Assembly: GCA_025966225.1 (NCBI GenBank)
Contig: JAOPVI010000129.1
Span: 1 to 37,926 of the forward strand
From: Mycobacterium sp.
GTDB taxonomy: Bacteria > Actinomycetota > Actinomycetes > Mycobacteriales > Mycobacteriaceae
DNA: 37,926 nt
Reading direction: 5' to 3'
Positions 8,407 to 17,485 of this stretch are shown in pieces. How positions within the stretch are numbered: position 1 is the stretch's first letter; the number at the start of each line of letters is the position of its first letter. A model generated the notes under the pieces. It was not told where the DNA came from, did no database searches, and saw only the letters and a program-made list of their open reading frames with translations. Position numbers and translations under genes: made by a program.

Positions 8407-10068
8407 TTGACCGCACAGCCGTCCCCTGTCGAGCAGCCCTACCTGGCCCGCAGAAACAACTGGACCAATCAACTCGCTCGCCACGCACTCATGCAGCCGG
8501 ACGCCACGGCCCTGCGCTTTCTCGGACACACGACGACATGGGCTGAGCTCGACCGCCGCGTGACGGCACTGGCTGGCGCGCTCAGTCGTCGCGGTGTCGA
8601 GTTCGGCGATCGCGTGCTGGTCCTCATGCTCAACCGCACCGAGTTCATCGAGACCTTCCTCGCCGCCAACCTGCTCGGCGCCATCGCGGTGCCCGTCAAC
8701 TTCCGCATGACGCCGCCCGAGATCGCGTTCCTGGTCGGCGACTGCGAGGCCAAGGTCGTCGTCACCGAACCCGTGCTCGCCGGGGTGGCCACCGCGGTGC
8801 GCGAACTCGACCCGACGCTGGCCGACGTGATCGTCGCAGGCGGCGCCACCGAGGACGGCCTGCTCGGCTATGAGGAGCTGCTCGCCGAAGAGGGCAACGG
8901 AGCCGGTGCCTTGGAAAGACTGGAAAGAGTAGACATCCCAAACGAGGCGCCCGCGCTGATCATGTACACCTCGGGCACCACGGGCCGCCCCAAGGGCGCG
9001 GTGCTGACGCACACGAACCTCGCCGGGCAGGGGATGACCTTCCTCTTCACCAGCGGTGCTGATCTCAACAACGACGTCGGATTCATCGGCGTCCCGCTGT
9101 TCCACATCGCTGGCATCGGCAACACGATCGTCGGACTGCTGCTCGGCCGCCCGACGGTGCTGTACCCGCTCGGTGCGTTCGATCCCGGCGCGCTGCTCGA
9201 CGTTCTGCAGGGGGAGCAGGTCACCGGCATCTTCCTGGTGCCCGCCCAGTGGCAGGCGGTCTGCGCCGCGCAGCGGGCCAACCCGCGACAACTGAAACTT
9301 CGCGTGCTGTCCTGGGGCGCTGCGCCCGCCTCGGACACCCTGCTCCGCGAGATGGCCGCGACGTTCCCCGGCACCCAGATCGTGGCTGCCTTCGGACAGA
9401 CCGAGATGTCGCCGGTGACGTGCATGCTGCTTAGCGAGGACGCCATCCGCAAGCTGGGCTCGGTCGGAAAGGTCATCCCGACCGTGGCGGCGCGCGTCGT
9501 CGACGAGGACATGAACGATGTGCCCGTCGGAGACGTAGGAGAGATTGTGTACCGGGCACCGACGTTGATGGCGGGCTACTGGAACAACCCGAAGGCCACC
9601 GCCGAGGCCTTCGCAGGTGGGTGGTTCCACTCCGGCGACTTGGTCCGTCAGGACGAAGAGGGCTACGTCTGGGTCGTCGACCGCAAGAAGGACATGATCA
9701 TCTCCGGCGGCGAGAACATCTACTGCGCCGAGGTCGAGAACGCGCTCGCCGCCCATCCCGCGGTCGCAGAGGTGGCCGTCATCGGCCGCCCACACGAGAG
9801 GTGGGGCGAAGTGCCCGTGGCCGTGGTGGCATTGGCAGCAAGTGCGTCATCCGCTCTGGAGCTCACCGAGCTCAATGAATTCCTCACCGAACGACTGGCA
9901 AGGTACAAGCATCCGAAGGCGCTGGAGGTCGTCGACGCCCTGCCTCGCAACCCAGCCGGCAAAGTGCTCAAGACGGAACTGAGAACACGCTTTGGAACGC
10001 ACGAAATCGCTAACGCGGACGAAAGTTCCTCTGTTCCAACAGTTTCTGCAGCTAAGACGGAGGTTTAG
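8407..10068 (+). CDS. fadD5: fatty-acyl-CoA/AMP ligase FadD5
   Basis: A 553-residue adenylate-forming ligase, first gene of the mce1 operon. The P-loop-like motif YTSGTTGRPKGAVLTH is near residues 186-201, the YWNNPKATAEAF and GWFHSGDL core motifs follow, and the C-terminal catalytic lysine is K519 in NPAGKVLKTEL. It activates fatty acids to acyl-CoA in the cytoplasm. In M. tuberculosis FadD5 is linked to reuse of mycolic-acid-derived lipids brought in by Mce1. The frame is open from 8299, but TTG 8407 (MTAQPSPVEQPYLARRNNW) matches the M. tuberculosis N-terminus and length (554) and follows AAGGGGAG at 8390-8397 with good spacing. Confidence 0.93.
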   Translation: MTAQPSPVEQPYLARRNNWTNQLARHALMQPDATALRFLGHTTTWAELDRRVTALAGALSRRGVEFGDRVLVLMLNRTEFIETFLAANLLGAIAVPVNFRMTPPEIAFLVGDCEAKVVVTEPVLAGVATAVRELDPTLADVIVAGGATEDGLLGYEELLAEEGNGAGALERLERVDIPNEAPALIMYTSGTTGRPKGAVLTHTNLAGQGMTFLFTSGADLNNDVGFIGVPLFHIAGIGNTIVGLLLGRPTVLYPLGAFDPGALLDVLQGEQVTGIFLVPAQWQAVCAAQRANPRQLKLRVLSWGAAPASDTLLREMAATFPGTQIVAAFGQTEMSPVTCMLLSEDAIRKLGSVGKVIPTVAARVVDEDMNDVPVGDVGEIVYRAPTLMAGYWNNPKATAEAFAGGWFHSGDLVRQDEEGYVWVVDRKKDMIISGGENIYCAEVENALAAHPAVAEVAVIGRPHERWGEVPVAVVALAASASSALELTELNEFLTERLARYKHPKALEVVDALPRNPAGKVLKTELRTRFGTHEIANADESSSVPTVSAAKTEV

Positions 10069-10316
10069 CCAGCGGTGACGGGTTTGCTAACGGTTCAATC
10101 CTCAATCCTGCGGATGCCGTGCACGGTGCTCAGGGCATCGGGTACAGTCCTGTGGTCCGGCTTACTACCCACGAGTAGGGAGACGGCGATCACACCTACT
10201 GAGCAGGGGCAAGGAGGCGGCGTGCGACAGAGTCTGCCGTTGCGCCGCAGTCACCGCGGCTTCTTGGTGGGGGACTCACGAAGGGCAGCAGTGCGGCCAC
10301 TCGGAAGGCGATCATC
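10069..10316 (+). promoter_or_regulatory. 248-bp fadD5-yrbE1A gap with a candidate internal promoter and inverted repeat
   Basis: This is the only large gap inside the otherwise tightly packed operon. It contains TACAGT (10143-10148), a TANNNT -10 candidate without a good -35. Thirteen bases further is an imperfect inverted repeat, CTTACT (10161-10166) and AGTAGG (10174-10179), with a 7-bp spacer and one mismatch. The only frames across it (for example from 10075) have no recognisable product. GGAAGG at 10303-10308 is the yrbE1A ribosome site. A second promoter serving yrbE1A-mam1D is plausible. Confidence 0.4.
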
Positions 10317-11117
10317 GTGACGGCGTCGACCGGGGGTCTGGGGAACTACGTCCGCGACCAGATCAGGCCTGGTCTGGAGGCTGTCGGCGGGTTCGTCAAG
10401 ATGTGCGTGCTCACGGGCAAGGCGCTGTTCCGAAGGCCGTTCCAGTGGCGGGAGTTCATCCTTCAGGGCTGGTTCCTGATGAGGGTGGCGTTCCTGCCCA
10501 CCATTGCCGTCGCCATCCCCCTGACGGTGCTCATCATCTTCACCCTCAACATCCTGCTCGCCGAGTTCGGCGCGGCCGACATCTCCGGGGCCGGGGCGGC
10601 CCTGGGTGCGGTCACCCAGCTGGGTCCGCTGGTAACTGTCCTCGTGGTTGCGGGCGCAGGGTCCACCGCCATCTGTGCGGACATCGGGGCGCGGACCATC
10701 CGCGAAGAGATCGACGCCCTCGAAGTGCTCGGCATCGACCCCATTCACCGATTGGTCGTGCCCCGCGTCGTCGCCTCTACGTTCGTGGCGCTGCTCCTCA
10801 ACGGTGCGGTGATCACTATCGGGCTCGTCGGCGGCTTCATCTTCGGTGTGTACGTCCAGAACATCTCCGCGGGCGCCTACGTGTCGACGCTGACGTTGGT
10901 CACGGGCCTACCCGAAGTGCTGATCTCCGTCGTCAAGGCCATGGTCTTCGGCCTCATCGCCGGCCTGGTCGGTTGTTACCGCGGACTCACCGTCTCCGGT
11001 GGCGCGAAGGGTGTCGGCACCGCCGTCAACGAAACCCTGGTGCTTTGCGTCATCGCGCTGTTCGCCGTCAACGTCGTGCTGACCACCATCGGCGTCCGAT
11101 TCGGAACGGGGCGCTGA
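10317..11117 (+). CDS. yrbE1A: Mce1 permease subunit YrbE1A (MlaE family)
   Basis: A 266-residue integral membrane protein of the MlaE/YrbE permease family, nearly the same length as M. tuberculosis YrbE1A (265). Hydrophobic segments lie near residues 55-80, 95-120, 150-180, 200-220 and 240-260. The conserved cytoplasmic coupling stretch ARTIREEIDALEVLGIDPIHRLVVPRV (about 126-152) is the EExDAL motif that contacts the MlaF/MceG-type ATPase. With YrbE1B it forms the inner-membrane channel of the Mce1 importer. GTG 10317 is preceded by GGAAGG. yrbE1B starts one base after its stop. Confidence 0.95.
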   Translation: MTASTGGLGNYVRDQIRPGLEAVGGFVKMCVLTGKALFRRPFQWREFILQGWFLMRVAFLPTIAVAIPLTVLIIFTLNILLAEFGAADISGAGAALGAVTQLGPLVTVLVVAGAGSTAICADIGARTIREEIDALEVLGIDPIHRLVVPRVVASTFVALLLNGAVITIGLVGGFIFGVYVQNISAGAYVSTLTLVTGLPEVLISVVKAMVFGLIAGLVGCYRGLTVSGGAKGVGTAVNETLVLCVIALFAVNVVLTTIGVRFGTGR

Positions 11118-11118
11118 C

Positions 11119-11988
11119 GTGTCGACAACCTCCGTCGTTCGGTCCCGGTTCCCCAGGGGTTCCGCCCGCGCCGAGAAGCTGGCCAGTTCGCCAGCGCGGT
11201 TCCTCGACAGCGTCGGGCACGTCGGCTGGTTCATCGTGCAGGCGGTCGGATCCATCGGCCACGCGCTGCGCTACTACCGCAGGGAAATGCTGAGGCTCAT
11301 CGCCGAGATCGGCATGGGCACCGGTGCCATGGCCGTGATCGGCGGCACCGTCGCCATCGTCGGCTTCGTGACCCTGTCCGGCGGCTCGCTCATCGCCATC
11401 CAGGGCTTCGCGTCGCTGGGCAACATCGGTGTCGAGGCGTTCACCGGCTTCTTCGCCGCGCTGGTCAACGTCCGCATCGCGGCGCCGGTGGTGGCGGGCC
11501 AGGCGCTGGCCGCGACGGTCGGCGCAGGCGCAACGGCCGAACTCGGTGCCATGCGCATCAGCGAGGAGATCGACGCGCTCGAAGTCATGGGCATCAAGTC
11601 GATCTCGTACCTGGTGTCGACGCGCATCCTGGCCGGCTTCGTCGTCATCATCCCGCTGTACGCGATGGCGATCATCATGTCCTTCCTGTCCGCGCAGATC
11701 ACCACGACGCTGTTCTACGGCCAGTCGACGGGCACCTACGAGCACTACTTCCGGACGTTCCTGCGCCCCGACGACGTGATGTGGTCGTTCGTTCAGGCGA
11801 TCATCATCTCGGTGATCGTGATGCTCAACCACTGCTACTACGGCTTCTACGCCAGCGGCGGCCCAGTCGGCGTCGGCGAGGCCGTTGGCCGCTCGATGCG
11901 CGCCTCGCTCATCGCGATCGTCTTGGTCGTCCTGTTCGCTTCGTTGGCGCTTTACGGCACCAACGCCAACTTCAACCTGACGGTGTAG
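11119..11988 (+). CDS. yrbE1B: Mce1 permease subunit YrbE1B (MlaE family)
   Basis: A 289-residue MlaE-family permease, equal in length to M. tuberculosis YrbE1B. The amphipathic N-terminal region is followed by several membrane spans, with the ATPase-coupling motif LGAMRISEEIDALEVMGIKS near residues 142-161, and a C-terminal span ending LALYGTNANFNLTV. It pairs with YrbE1A to form the transmembrane part of the ABC-type Mce1 importer. The GTG start lies one base after the yrbE1A stop, and mce1A begins three bases after its own stop, so all are clearly one transcript. Confidence 0.95.
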   Translation: MSTTSVVRSRFPRGSARAEKLASSPARFLDSVGHVGWFIVQAVGSIGHALRYYRREMLRLIAEIGMGTGAMAVIGGTVAIVGFVTLSGGSLIAIQGFASLGNIGVEAFTGFFAALVNVRIAAPVVAGQALAATVGAGATAELGAMRISEEIDALEVMGIKSISYLVSTRILAGFVVIIPLYAMAIIMSFLSAQITTTLFYGQSTGTYEHYFRTFLRPDDVMWSFVQAIIISVIVMLNHCYYGFYASGGPVGVGEAVGRSMRASLIAIVLVVLFASLALYGTNANFNLTV

Positions 11989-11991
11989 CCG

Positions 11992-13221
11992 ATGACCGCG
12001 CCCGGCCAGTATCAATCACCCATAAACAAGCCAAAGACCCCGCCGTACAAGCTGGCGGGCCTCGTCCTGCTCGTGGTCTTCGCCATCGTGGTCGCCCTGG
12101 TCTGGACCCAGTTCCGAGGCGGCTTCGCCGACCCCGAGCGGCTGACGCTGATCTCGTCGCGGTCGGGTCTGTCAATGGACACGGGCAGCAAGGTCACCTA
12201 CAACGGGGTCGAGATCGGACGGGTCGTCGACATCCAGGCCGTCGACCGGGATGGACAGCCGGCCGCCAAGGTCTCGCTCGACGTCAACCGCCAGTTCGTC
12301 CACCTGATCCCCGCGAACGTCGATGCCGAGATCAAGGCGACCACGGTGTTCGGCAACAAGTACATCGCCTTTTCATCGCCGAAGAACCCCGATGCGCAAC
12401 GCATTACGTCCAAGGACCAGATCGTGGCCCAGGGCGTCACCACCGAGTTCAACACGCTGTTCGAAACCGTCGTCTCAGTCGCCAAACAGGTCGACCCGGT
12501 CAAACTCAACCAGACGCTGACGGCCACGGCTCAAGCGCTTAGCGGCCTTGGCGAGCGGTTCGGCCAGTCGATCGAGAACGGCAACACGATCCTCGACCAG
12601 GTCAACCCGTTGATGCCAAGGCTCCGCGAGGACAACCAGCGGTTGGCCGATCTGGCCGACGTGTACGCGGACGCGGCGCCCGACCTGTTCGACGGGCTGA
12701 ACAACCTGGCCACCACGGCCCACACGCTAAATGACGAGCAGCACAACATCGACCAGGCGCTGATGGCCTCGGTCGGTTTCGGGAACACCGGCGGTGAGGT
12801 CTTCGAGAAGGCCGGCCCCTACCTGGTCCGCGGCGCCGCCGACCTGGTCCCGACCAGCGCCCTGCTCGACGAGTACAGCCCTATGCTGTTCTGCACCATC
12901 CGCAACTACCACGACGTCAACCCGAAGATCGCGTCCTCGCTCGGCGGCAACGGCTACTCGCTGCGCACCCACTCCGAAATCTTGTTCCCGGGCAACCCGT
13001 ACGTGTACCCGGACAACCTGCCCCGGGTGAATGCCCACGGCGGGCCAGAGGGCAGGCCCGGATGTTGGCAGCCCGTCACCCGTGACTTGTGGCCGAACCC
13101 GTATCTGGTCATGGACACCGGCGCCAGCATCGCTCCCTACAACCACATCGGACTGGGTCAGCCCATCGCCATCGAGTACGTCTGGGGTCGCCAGATCGGG
13201 GAGAACACGATCAACCCATGA
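11992..13221 (+). CDS. mce1A: Mce1A, MCE/MlaD-domain transport subunit
   Basis: A 409-residue protein with a short cytoplasmic N-terminus, one membrane anchor (about residues 19-41), an MCE/MlaD domain (about 45-120, containing GSKVTYNGVEIGRVVDIQ), a long helical region that builds the periplasmic tube, and a C-terminal domain rich in Cys, Trp and Pro. The six Mce1 proteins assemble into a hexameric tunnel that carries fatty acids across the periplasm to the YrbE1 permease. It is shorter than M. tuberculosis Mce1A (454), mainly at the C-terminus. Its TGA overlaps the mce1B start as ATGA (13218-13221). Confidence 0.95.
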   Translation: MTAPGQYQSPINKPKTPPYKLAGLVLLVVFAIVVALVWTQFRGGFADPERLTLISSRSGLSMDTGSKVTYNGVEIGRVVDIQAVDRDGQPAAKVSLDVNRQFVHLIPANVDAEIKATTVFGNKYIAFSSPKNPDAQRITSKDQIVAQGVTTEFNTLFETVVSVAKQVDPVKLNQTLTATAQALSGLGERFGQSIENGNTILDQVNPLMPRLREDNQRLADLADVYADAAPDLFDGLNNLATTAHTLNDEQHNIDQALMASVGFGNTGGEVFEKAGPYLVRGAADLVPTSALLDEYSPMLFCTIRNYHDVNPKIASSLGGNGYSLRTHSEILFPGNPYVYPDNLPRVNAHGGPEGRPGCWQPVTRDLWPNPYLVMDTGASIAPYNHIGLGQPIAIEYVWGRQIGENTINP

Positions 13222-14249
13222 AAATCACCGGTACAGCGATCAAGCTCGGCGCCTTGTCCCTGGTGCTGTTGGTCTTCACCGCAATCATCATCGTGGTGTT
13301 CGGCCAGATGCGGTTCGACCGCACCACCAACTACAGCGCCATCTTCAAGAACGCCAGCGGCCTGCGCGCCGGACAGTTCGTCCGCGCCTCGGGCGTCGAG
13401 GTCGGCAAGGTCGAGAGCGTAAAACTGCTCGACGGCGGTGGCCGTGTTCAGATCGACTTCAACGTCGACCGCACGCTGGGCCTCTTTCAGGGCACGACCG
13501 CCTCGATCCGCTACCTGAACCTGATCGGCGACCGCTACCTGGAACTCAAGCGCGGTGATGGCAACACCAAGCTGCCTGCCGGTGGCACCATCCCGATCGA
13601 GCGCACCGAGCCCGCGCTGGACCTCGACGCTCTGATCGGTGGCTTCCGGCCGCTGTTCCGCGCGCTCGACCCGCAGAAGGTCAACACCATCGCTTCGTCG
13701 ATCGTCACGATCTTCCAGGGCCAGGGCGGCACCATCAACGACATCCTCGACCAGACCGCATCCCTGACGTCCGCACTGGCCGACCGGGACCAGGCGATCG
13801 GCGAGGTCATCAAGAACCTCAACATCGTGCTCGCCACGACGGTCAAGCACCAGCAGCAGTTCGACGAGACGCTGAACAACTTTCAGACGCTGATCACCGG
13901 CCTGAAGAACCGAGCAGATCCCATCGCCAAGTCGGTCGCCGAGATCAGCGACGCCGCGGGCTCCGTCGCCGACCTGCTGGCGGAGAATCGGCCGCTGCTC
14001 CAGAAGACGGTCACGAACCTGGAGATCATTCAGCAGCCGTTGGTCGACCAGAAAGCCGACGTGAACGACACGCTGATCAAGATCCCCAACGCGTTGAAGA
14101 TCCTCGGACGGGCCGGCGGTATCTACGGCGACTTCTTCAACTTCTACGCATGTGACGTCACGCTCAAGTTGAACGGATTGCAGCCGGGCGGCCCCGTCCG
14201 CACGGTCAAGGTCTGGTCGCAGCCATCGGGTAGGTGCACACCGCAATGA
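13218..14249 (+). CDS. mce1B: Mce1B, MCE/MlaD-domain transport subunit
   Basis: A 343-residue Mce protein (M. tuberculosis Mce1B, 346). Residues 9-30 are a membrane anchor, and the MCE domain spans about 35-115 (GLRAGQFVRASGVEVGKVES, then IRYLNLIGDRYLELKRG). The helical tube region follows, with heptad-like sequence (about 150-290). The frame is open into mce1A, but ATG 13218 forms the ATGA overlap with the mce1A stop and gives MKITGTAIKLGALSL, a normal start for this subunit. It ends in an ATGA overlap with mce1C. Confidence 0.95.
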   Translation: MKITGTAIKLGALSLVLLVFTAIIIVVFGQMRFDRTTNYSAIFKNASGLRAGQFVRASGVEVGKVESVKLLDGGGRVQIDFNVDRTLGLFQGTTASIRYLNLIGDRYLELKRGDGNTKLPAGGTIPIERTEPALDLDALIGGFRPLFRALDPQKVNTIASSIVTIFQGQGGTINDILDQTASLTSALADRDQAIGEVIKNLNIVLATTVKHQQQFDETLNNFQTLITGLKNRADPIAKSVAEISDAAGSVADLLAENRPLLQKTVTNLEIIQQPLVDQKADVNDTLIKIPNALKILGRAGGIYGDFFNFYACDVTLKLNGLQPGGPVRTVKVWSQPSGRCTPQ

Positions 14250-15844
14250 GGACCCTCGAGGGAGACAACCGGATCCGCAACGGGTTGATGGGCATCATCA
14301 TCCTGCTGCTCGTCATCGGTGTCGGGCAGAGCTTCGCCAGCGTGCCGATGGTCTTCGCCAAGCCCGTCTACTACGCGCAGTTCAGCGATACCGGCGGCCT
14401 CAATCCCGGCGACAAGGTCCGCATCGCCGGCGTCGACGTCGGTCAGATCCGCTCCCTGTCCATCGAGGGCGACAAGGTCGTCATCGGGTACACGCTCGAG
14501 GGCACCAAGATCGGTACCGACAGCCGGGCCAACATCCGCACCGACACCATCCTCGGTCGCAAGAACATGGAGATCGAGCCGAAGGGTTCGACCGGGTTGA
14601 AGCCCAACGGCGTACTGCCGCTGGGTCAGACCACGACGCCCTACCAGATCTACGATGCCTTCTTCGACGTGACCAAGGCCGCCTCGGGGTGGGACACCCA
14701 GACGGTGAAGAAGTCGCTGAACGTGTTGTCGGAGACCATCGCTCAGACCTCGCCGCACCTGAGTGCCGCACTCGACGGGGTGGCGCGCTTCTCGGACACC
14801 ATCGGCAAGCGCGACGGGGACATTAGGCAACTGCTCGCGAACGCCAACAAGATCGCCGGCGTGCTGGGCAACCGTAGCGGGCAGATCAACGAACTATTGA
14901 CCGGCGCACAGACGTTGTTGGCCGCCATCAACGAGCGCACCTACGCGATCAGCCAGTTGCTCGAACGGGTGAGCGCTTTCTCCGCACAGGTGAAGGGCTT
15001 CATCGACGACAACCCGAATCTGAACAAGGTGCTGACGCAGCTGAACACCATCAGCGACGTCTTGGTGGCCAGGAAGTACGACCTGGTCGACACGCTGACG
15101 TCGCTGGCCAAGTTCACCGCATCGCTGGCCGAGGCCATCGCGTCCGGCCCGTACTTCAAGGTCATGGTCGTCAACCTGCTGCCGTACTGGATCCTCCAGC
15201 CGTGGGTGGATGCCGCCTTCAAGAAGCGGGGTATCGATCCCAACGAGTTCTGGCGCAATTCCGGGCTGCCCGAGTTCCGGTACCCGGATCCCAACGGCCA
15301 GCGCCAGGCGAACGGCGCGCCGCCTCCGGCCCCCACGCCGCTGGAGGGTACGCCCGAGCACCCCGGACCTGCAGTGATCGCTGGCTCGCCGTGCTCGTAC
15401 GCCCCCGGTCCTGGGAACTTCCCGACCGCGGGCAACCCGATGCCGTGTGCGCAGGCCGAGAACGGACCGTTCGGCTCGAACCCGTACGGCAGCAATGACT
15501 ATGGACCGCCCGCCGTGCTGGGACAGCCGGCGAATCCGGATGCGCCACCCCCTGCTCCTGGCGTCCCAAGCGCCGCGTTCCCCGGCGAGTACCCCTCGCC
15601 AGTCCAGGGCGTGCCCGCGGCTCCGTTCGTGCCGGGCCCGCCAGGGGCCAGGACCGTCCCGGCGACGCCGGGTCCGTCCGATCCGTACATCGCCCCGGGC
15701 TCCCTGCAGGGCGACGGCACCTCGCCGTTGCCGCCTGCGCTCGTCGGTCCTCCGCCACCGCCCGGTCCTGGACCGGCAGTTGGGGGCGGCGGCGAACCGC
15801 TTCCGGGCAATCCACCGTTCCTTCCGCCGGGCTCACAGGGATAG
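14246..15844 (+). CDS. mce1C: Mce1C, MCE/MlaD-domain transport subunit with Pro-rich tail
   Basis: A 532-residue Mce protein. Residues 13-33 form the anchor, about 38-120 the MCE domain (GLNPGDKVRIAGVDVGQIRS), about 125-320 the helical tube region. From about residue 355 to the end there is a Pro/Gly/Ala-rich, probably disordered tail; this tail is usual in Mce1C (M. tuberculosis, 515). ATG 14246 overlaps the mce1B TGA as ATGA. An in-frame GTG at 14234 exists but has no better ribosome site. Confidence 0.94.
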   Translation: MRTLEGDNRIRNGLMGIIILLLVIGVGQSFASVPMVFAKPVYYAQFSDTGGLNPGDKVRIAGVDVGQIRSLSIEGDKVVIGYTLEGTKIGTDSRANIRTDTILGRKNMEIEPKGSTGLKPNGVLPLGQTTTPYQIYDAFFDVTKAASGWDTQTVKKSLNVLSETIAQTSPHLSAALDGVARFSDTIGKRDGDIRQLLANANKIAGVLGNRSGQINELLTGAQTLLAAINERTYAISQLLERVSAFSAQVKGFIDDNPNLNKVLTQLNTISDVLVARKYDLVDTLTSLAKFTASLAEAIASGPYFKVMVVNLLPYWILQPWVDAAFKKRGIDPNEFWRNSGLPEFRYPDPNGQRQANGAPPPAPTPLEGTPEHPGPAVIAGSPCSYAPGPGNFPTAGNPMPCAQAENGPFGSNPYGSNDYGPPAVLGQPANPDAPPPAPGVPSAAFPGEYPSPVQGVPAAPFVPGPPGARTVPATPGPSDPYIAPGSLQGDGTSPLPPALVGPPPPPGPGPAVGGGGEPLPGNPPFLPPGSQG

Positions 15845-15856
15845 GGGGCAGCTGAG

Positions 15857-17485
15857 ATGTCGACGATTTTCAACGTCCGGAACATGAAGATGCCTGCCCT
15901 GACCAAGGCGTCGGTGATCATCGGTGCGCTGATCGTGATCCTCGCGCTGGTCGTGGCCTACGCGGGCTACTACGTCTACAACAAGCTGACCACCAACACG
16001 GTGGTGGCCGAGTTCGCGCAGACGCTGGCGCTCTACCCAGGCGACAAGGTCCAGATCATGGGCGTGCGCGTCGGTCAGATCGACGCGATCGAACCCGCGG
16101 GCGACAAGATGAGAGTCACGTTCCACTACGACTCGAAGTACAAGGTGCCCGCCAACGCGACGGCGTCGATCCTGAACCCGAGCCTGGTCGCCTCGCGGAC
16201 CATCCAGTTGGCCCCGCCCTACACCGGCGGACCCGTCATGGAGAGCGGGGCCGTCATCCCGATGGACCGTACCCAGGTGCCCGTCGAGTACGACGAGTTG
16301 CGTGACTCGATCAACCGCATCCTGACCGACCTCGGACCCACCAAGGAACAGCCCAAGGGTCCCTTCGGCGACGTGATCGAATCCTTCTCCGATGGCCTCG
16401 CAGGCAAGGGCGAGCAGATCAACAAGACCCTCAACGGGCTCTCGGAGGCGTTGACGACGCTGAACTCGGGCCGCGGCGACTTCTTCGGCGTGATCAAGAG
16501 TTTGGCGCTTTTCGTCAACGCGCTCTACCAGAACGACCGCCAGTTCGTGGCGCTCAACGACAACCTCGCGCAGTTCACGAACTCGTTCACCAACACCGAC
16601 AACGAGGTCTCCAAAGCGCTGCAGGACCTCAACCAGTTGCTCACCACCACCAGGGGCTTCCTCAACCAGAACGCTTCGGTGCTGACCAAGGACGTCAACA
16701 ACCTGGCCGACGTGACCAACGCGATCCTGCAGCCCGAGCCGCGCAATGGCCTGGAGACCGGCCTGCACGTCTACCCGAACCTGGCTGCCAACATCGTCAA
16801 CATCGCGTCCCCCAACGCAGGCGGCATCGTCGGTCTGCCGGTGATCAACAATTACGCGAACCCGATGCAGTTCCTCTGCAGCGCGATTCAGGCGGGCAGC
16901 AGGCTTGGCTACCAGGACTCCGCGGAGCTGTGCGCGCAGTACCTCGCGCCCATCCTCGACGCCACCAAGTTCAACTACCCGCCGTTCGGCCTGAACCAGT
17001 TCAACGGGGCCATGACGCTGCCCAAGCAGATCGCCTACTCCGAGCCACGGCTGCAACCGCCGCCGGGGTACAAGGACACCACGGTCCCTGGCGTCTTCTC
17101 CCGCGACACGTTGTTCTCACACGGCAACCACGAGCCGGGCTGGGTCGTCGCACCCGGAATGCAGGGCGTTGACGTGCAACCGTTCACCCAGAACATGCTG
17201 ACACCGGAGTCGTTGTCGGAACTGATGGGTGGTCCGGACATCGTCGCGCCGCCTGCGCCATACGCATTCGGCGTGAACGACGGCCGACTGCCTGGACCGC
17301 CGGACGCCTACAGCGAGAACAACCCGCTGCCTCCGCCGTGGTACCCGCAGCCAGGCCCGCCGCCGGTCCCCGCGCCAGGCGTCATTCCTGGCGATCCACT
17401 TGGCGCCATCGCGCCGGCCGCTGGACCGCCTCCGGCGGCCGCACCCGCGGGTCCGGCGCTGCCAGCAGAGGCGGGGGCAGGTTGA
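15857..17485 (+). CDS. mce1D: Mce1D, MCE/MlaD-domain transport subunit with Pro-rich tail
   Basis: A 542-residue Mce protein (M. tuberculosis Mce1D, 530). Membrane anchor at about residues 18-40; MCE domain about 45-125 (LYPGDKVQIMGVRVGQIDAI, then NPSLVASRTIQLAPPY); helical region about 140-290; then a conserved globular part and a Pro-rich C-terminus from about residue 480. ATG 15857 is 12 bp after the mce1C stop with a G-rich ribosome site (AGGGGGCAG). The stop shares one base with the next start (TGATG). Confidence 0.94.
   Translation: MSTIFNVRNMKMPALTKASVIIGALIVILALVVAYAGYYVYNKLTTNTVVAEFAQTLALYPGDKVQIMGVRVGQIDAIEPAGDKMRVTFHYDSKYKVPANATASILNPSLVASRTIQLAPPYTGGPVMESGAVIPMDRTQVPVEYDELRDSINRILTDLGPTKEQPKGPFGDVIESFSDGLAGKGEQINKTLNGLSEALTTLNSGRGDFFGVIKSLALFVNALYQNDRQFVALNDNLAQFTNSFTNTDNEVSKALQDLNQLLTTTRGFLNQNASVLTKDVNNLADVTNAILQPEPRNGLETGLHVYPNLAANIVNIASPNAGGIVGLPVINNYANPMQFLCSAIQAGSRLGYQDSAELCAQYLAPILDATKFNYPPFGLNQFNGAMTLPKQIAYSEPRLQPPPGYKDTTVPGVFSRDTLFSHGNHEPGWVVAPGMQGVDVQPFTQNMLTPESLSELMGGPDIVAPPAPYAFGVNDGRLPGPPDAYSENNPLPPPWYPQPGPPPVPAPGVIPGDPLGAIAPAAGPPPAAAPAGPALPAEAGAG

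Noticed and set aside
8343..8546. 67-codon frame beginning ATG 8343 in the fadD5 leader
   Set aside because: It overlaps the fadD5 start in another frame with no ribosome site, and its stop is far inside fadD5, so it is not a coupled leader peptide.
10075..10320. 81-codon frame in the fadD5-yrbE1A gap
   Set aside because: Composition and translation look random, there is no ribosome site, and it overlaps the yrbE1A start. The region reads better as regulatory DNA.
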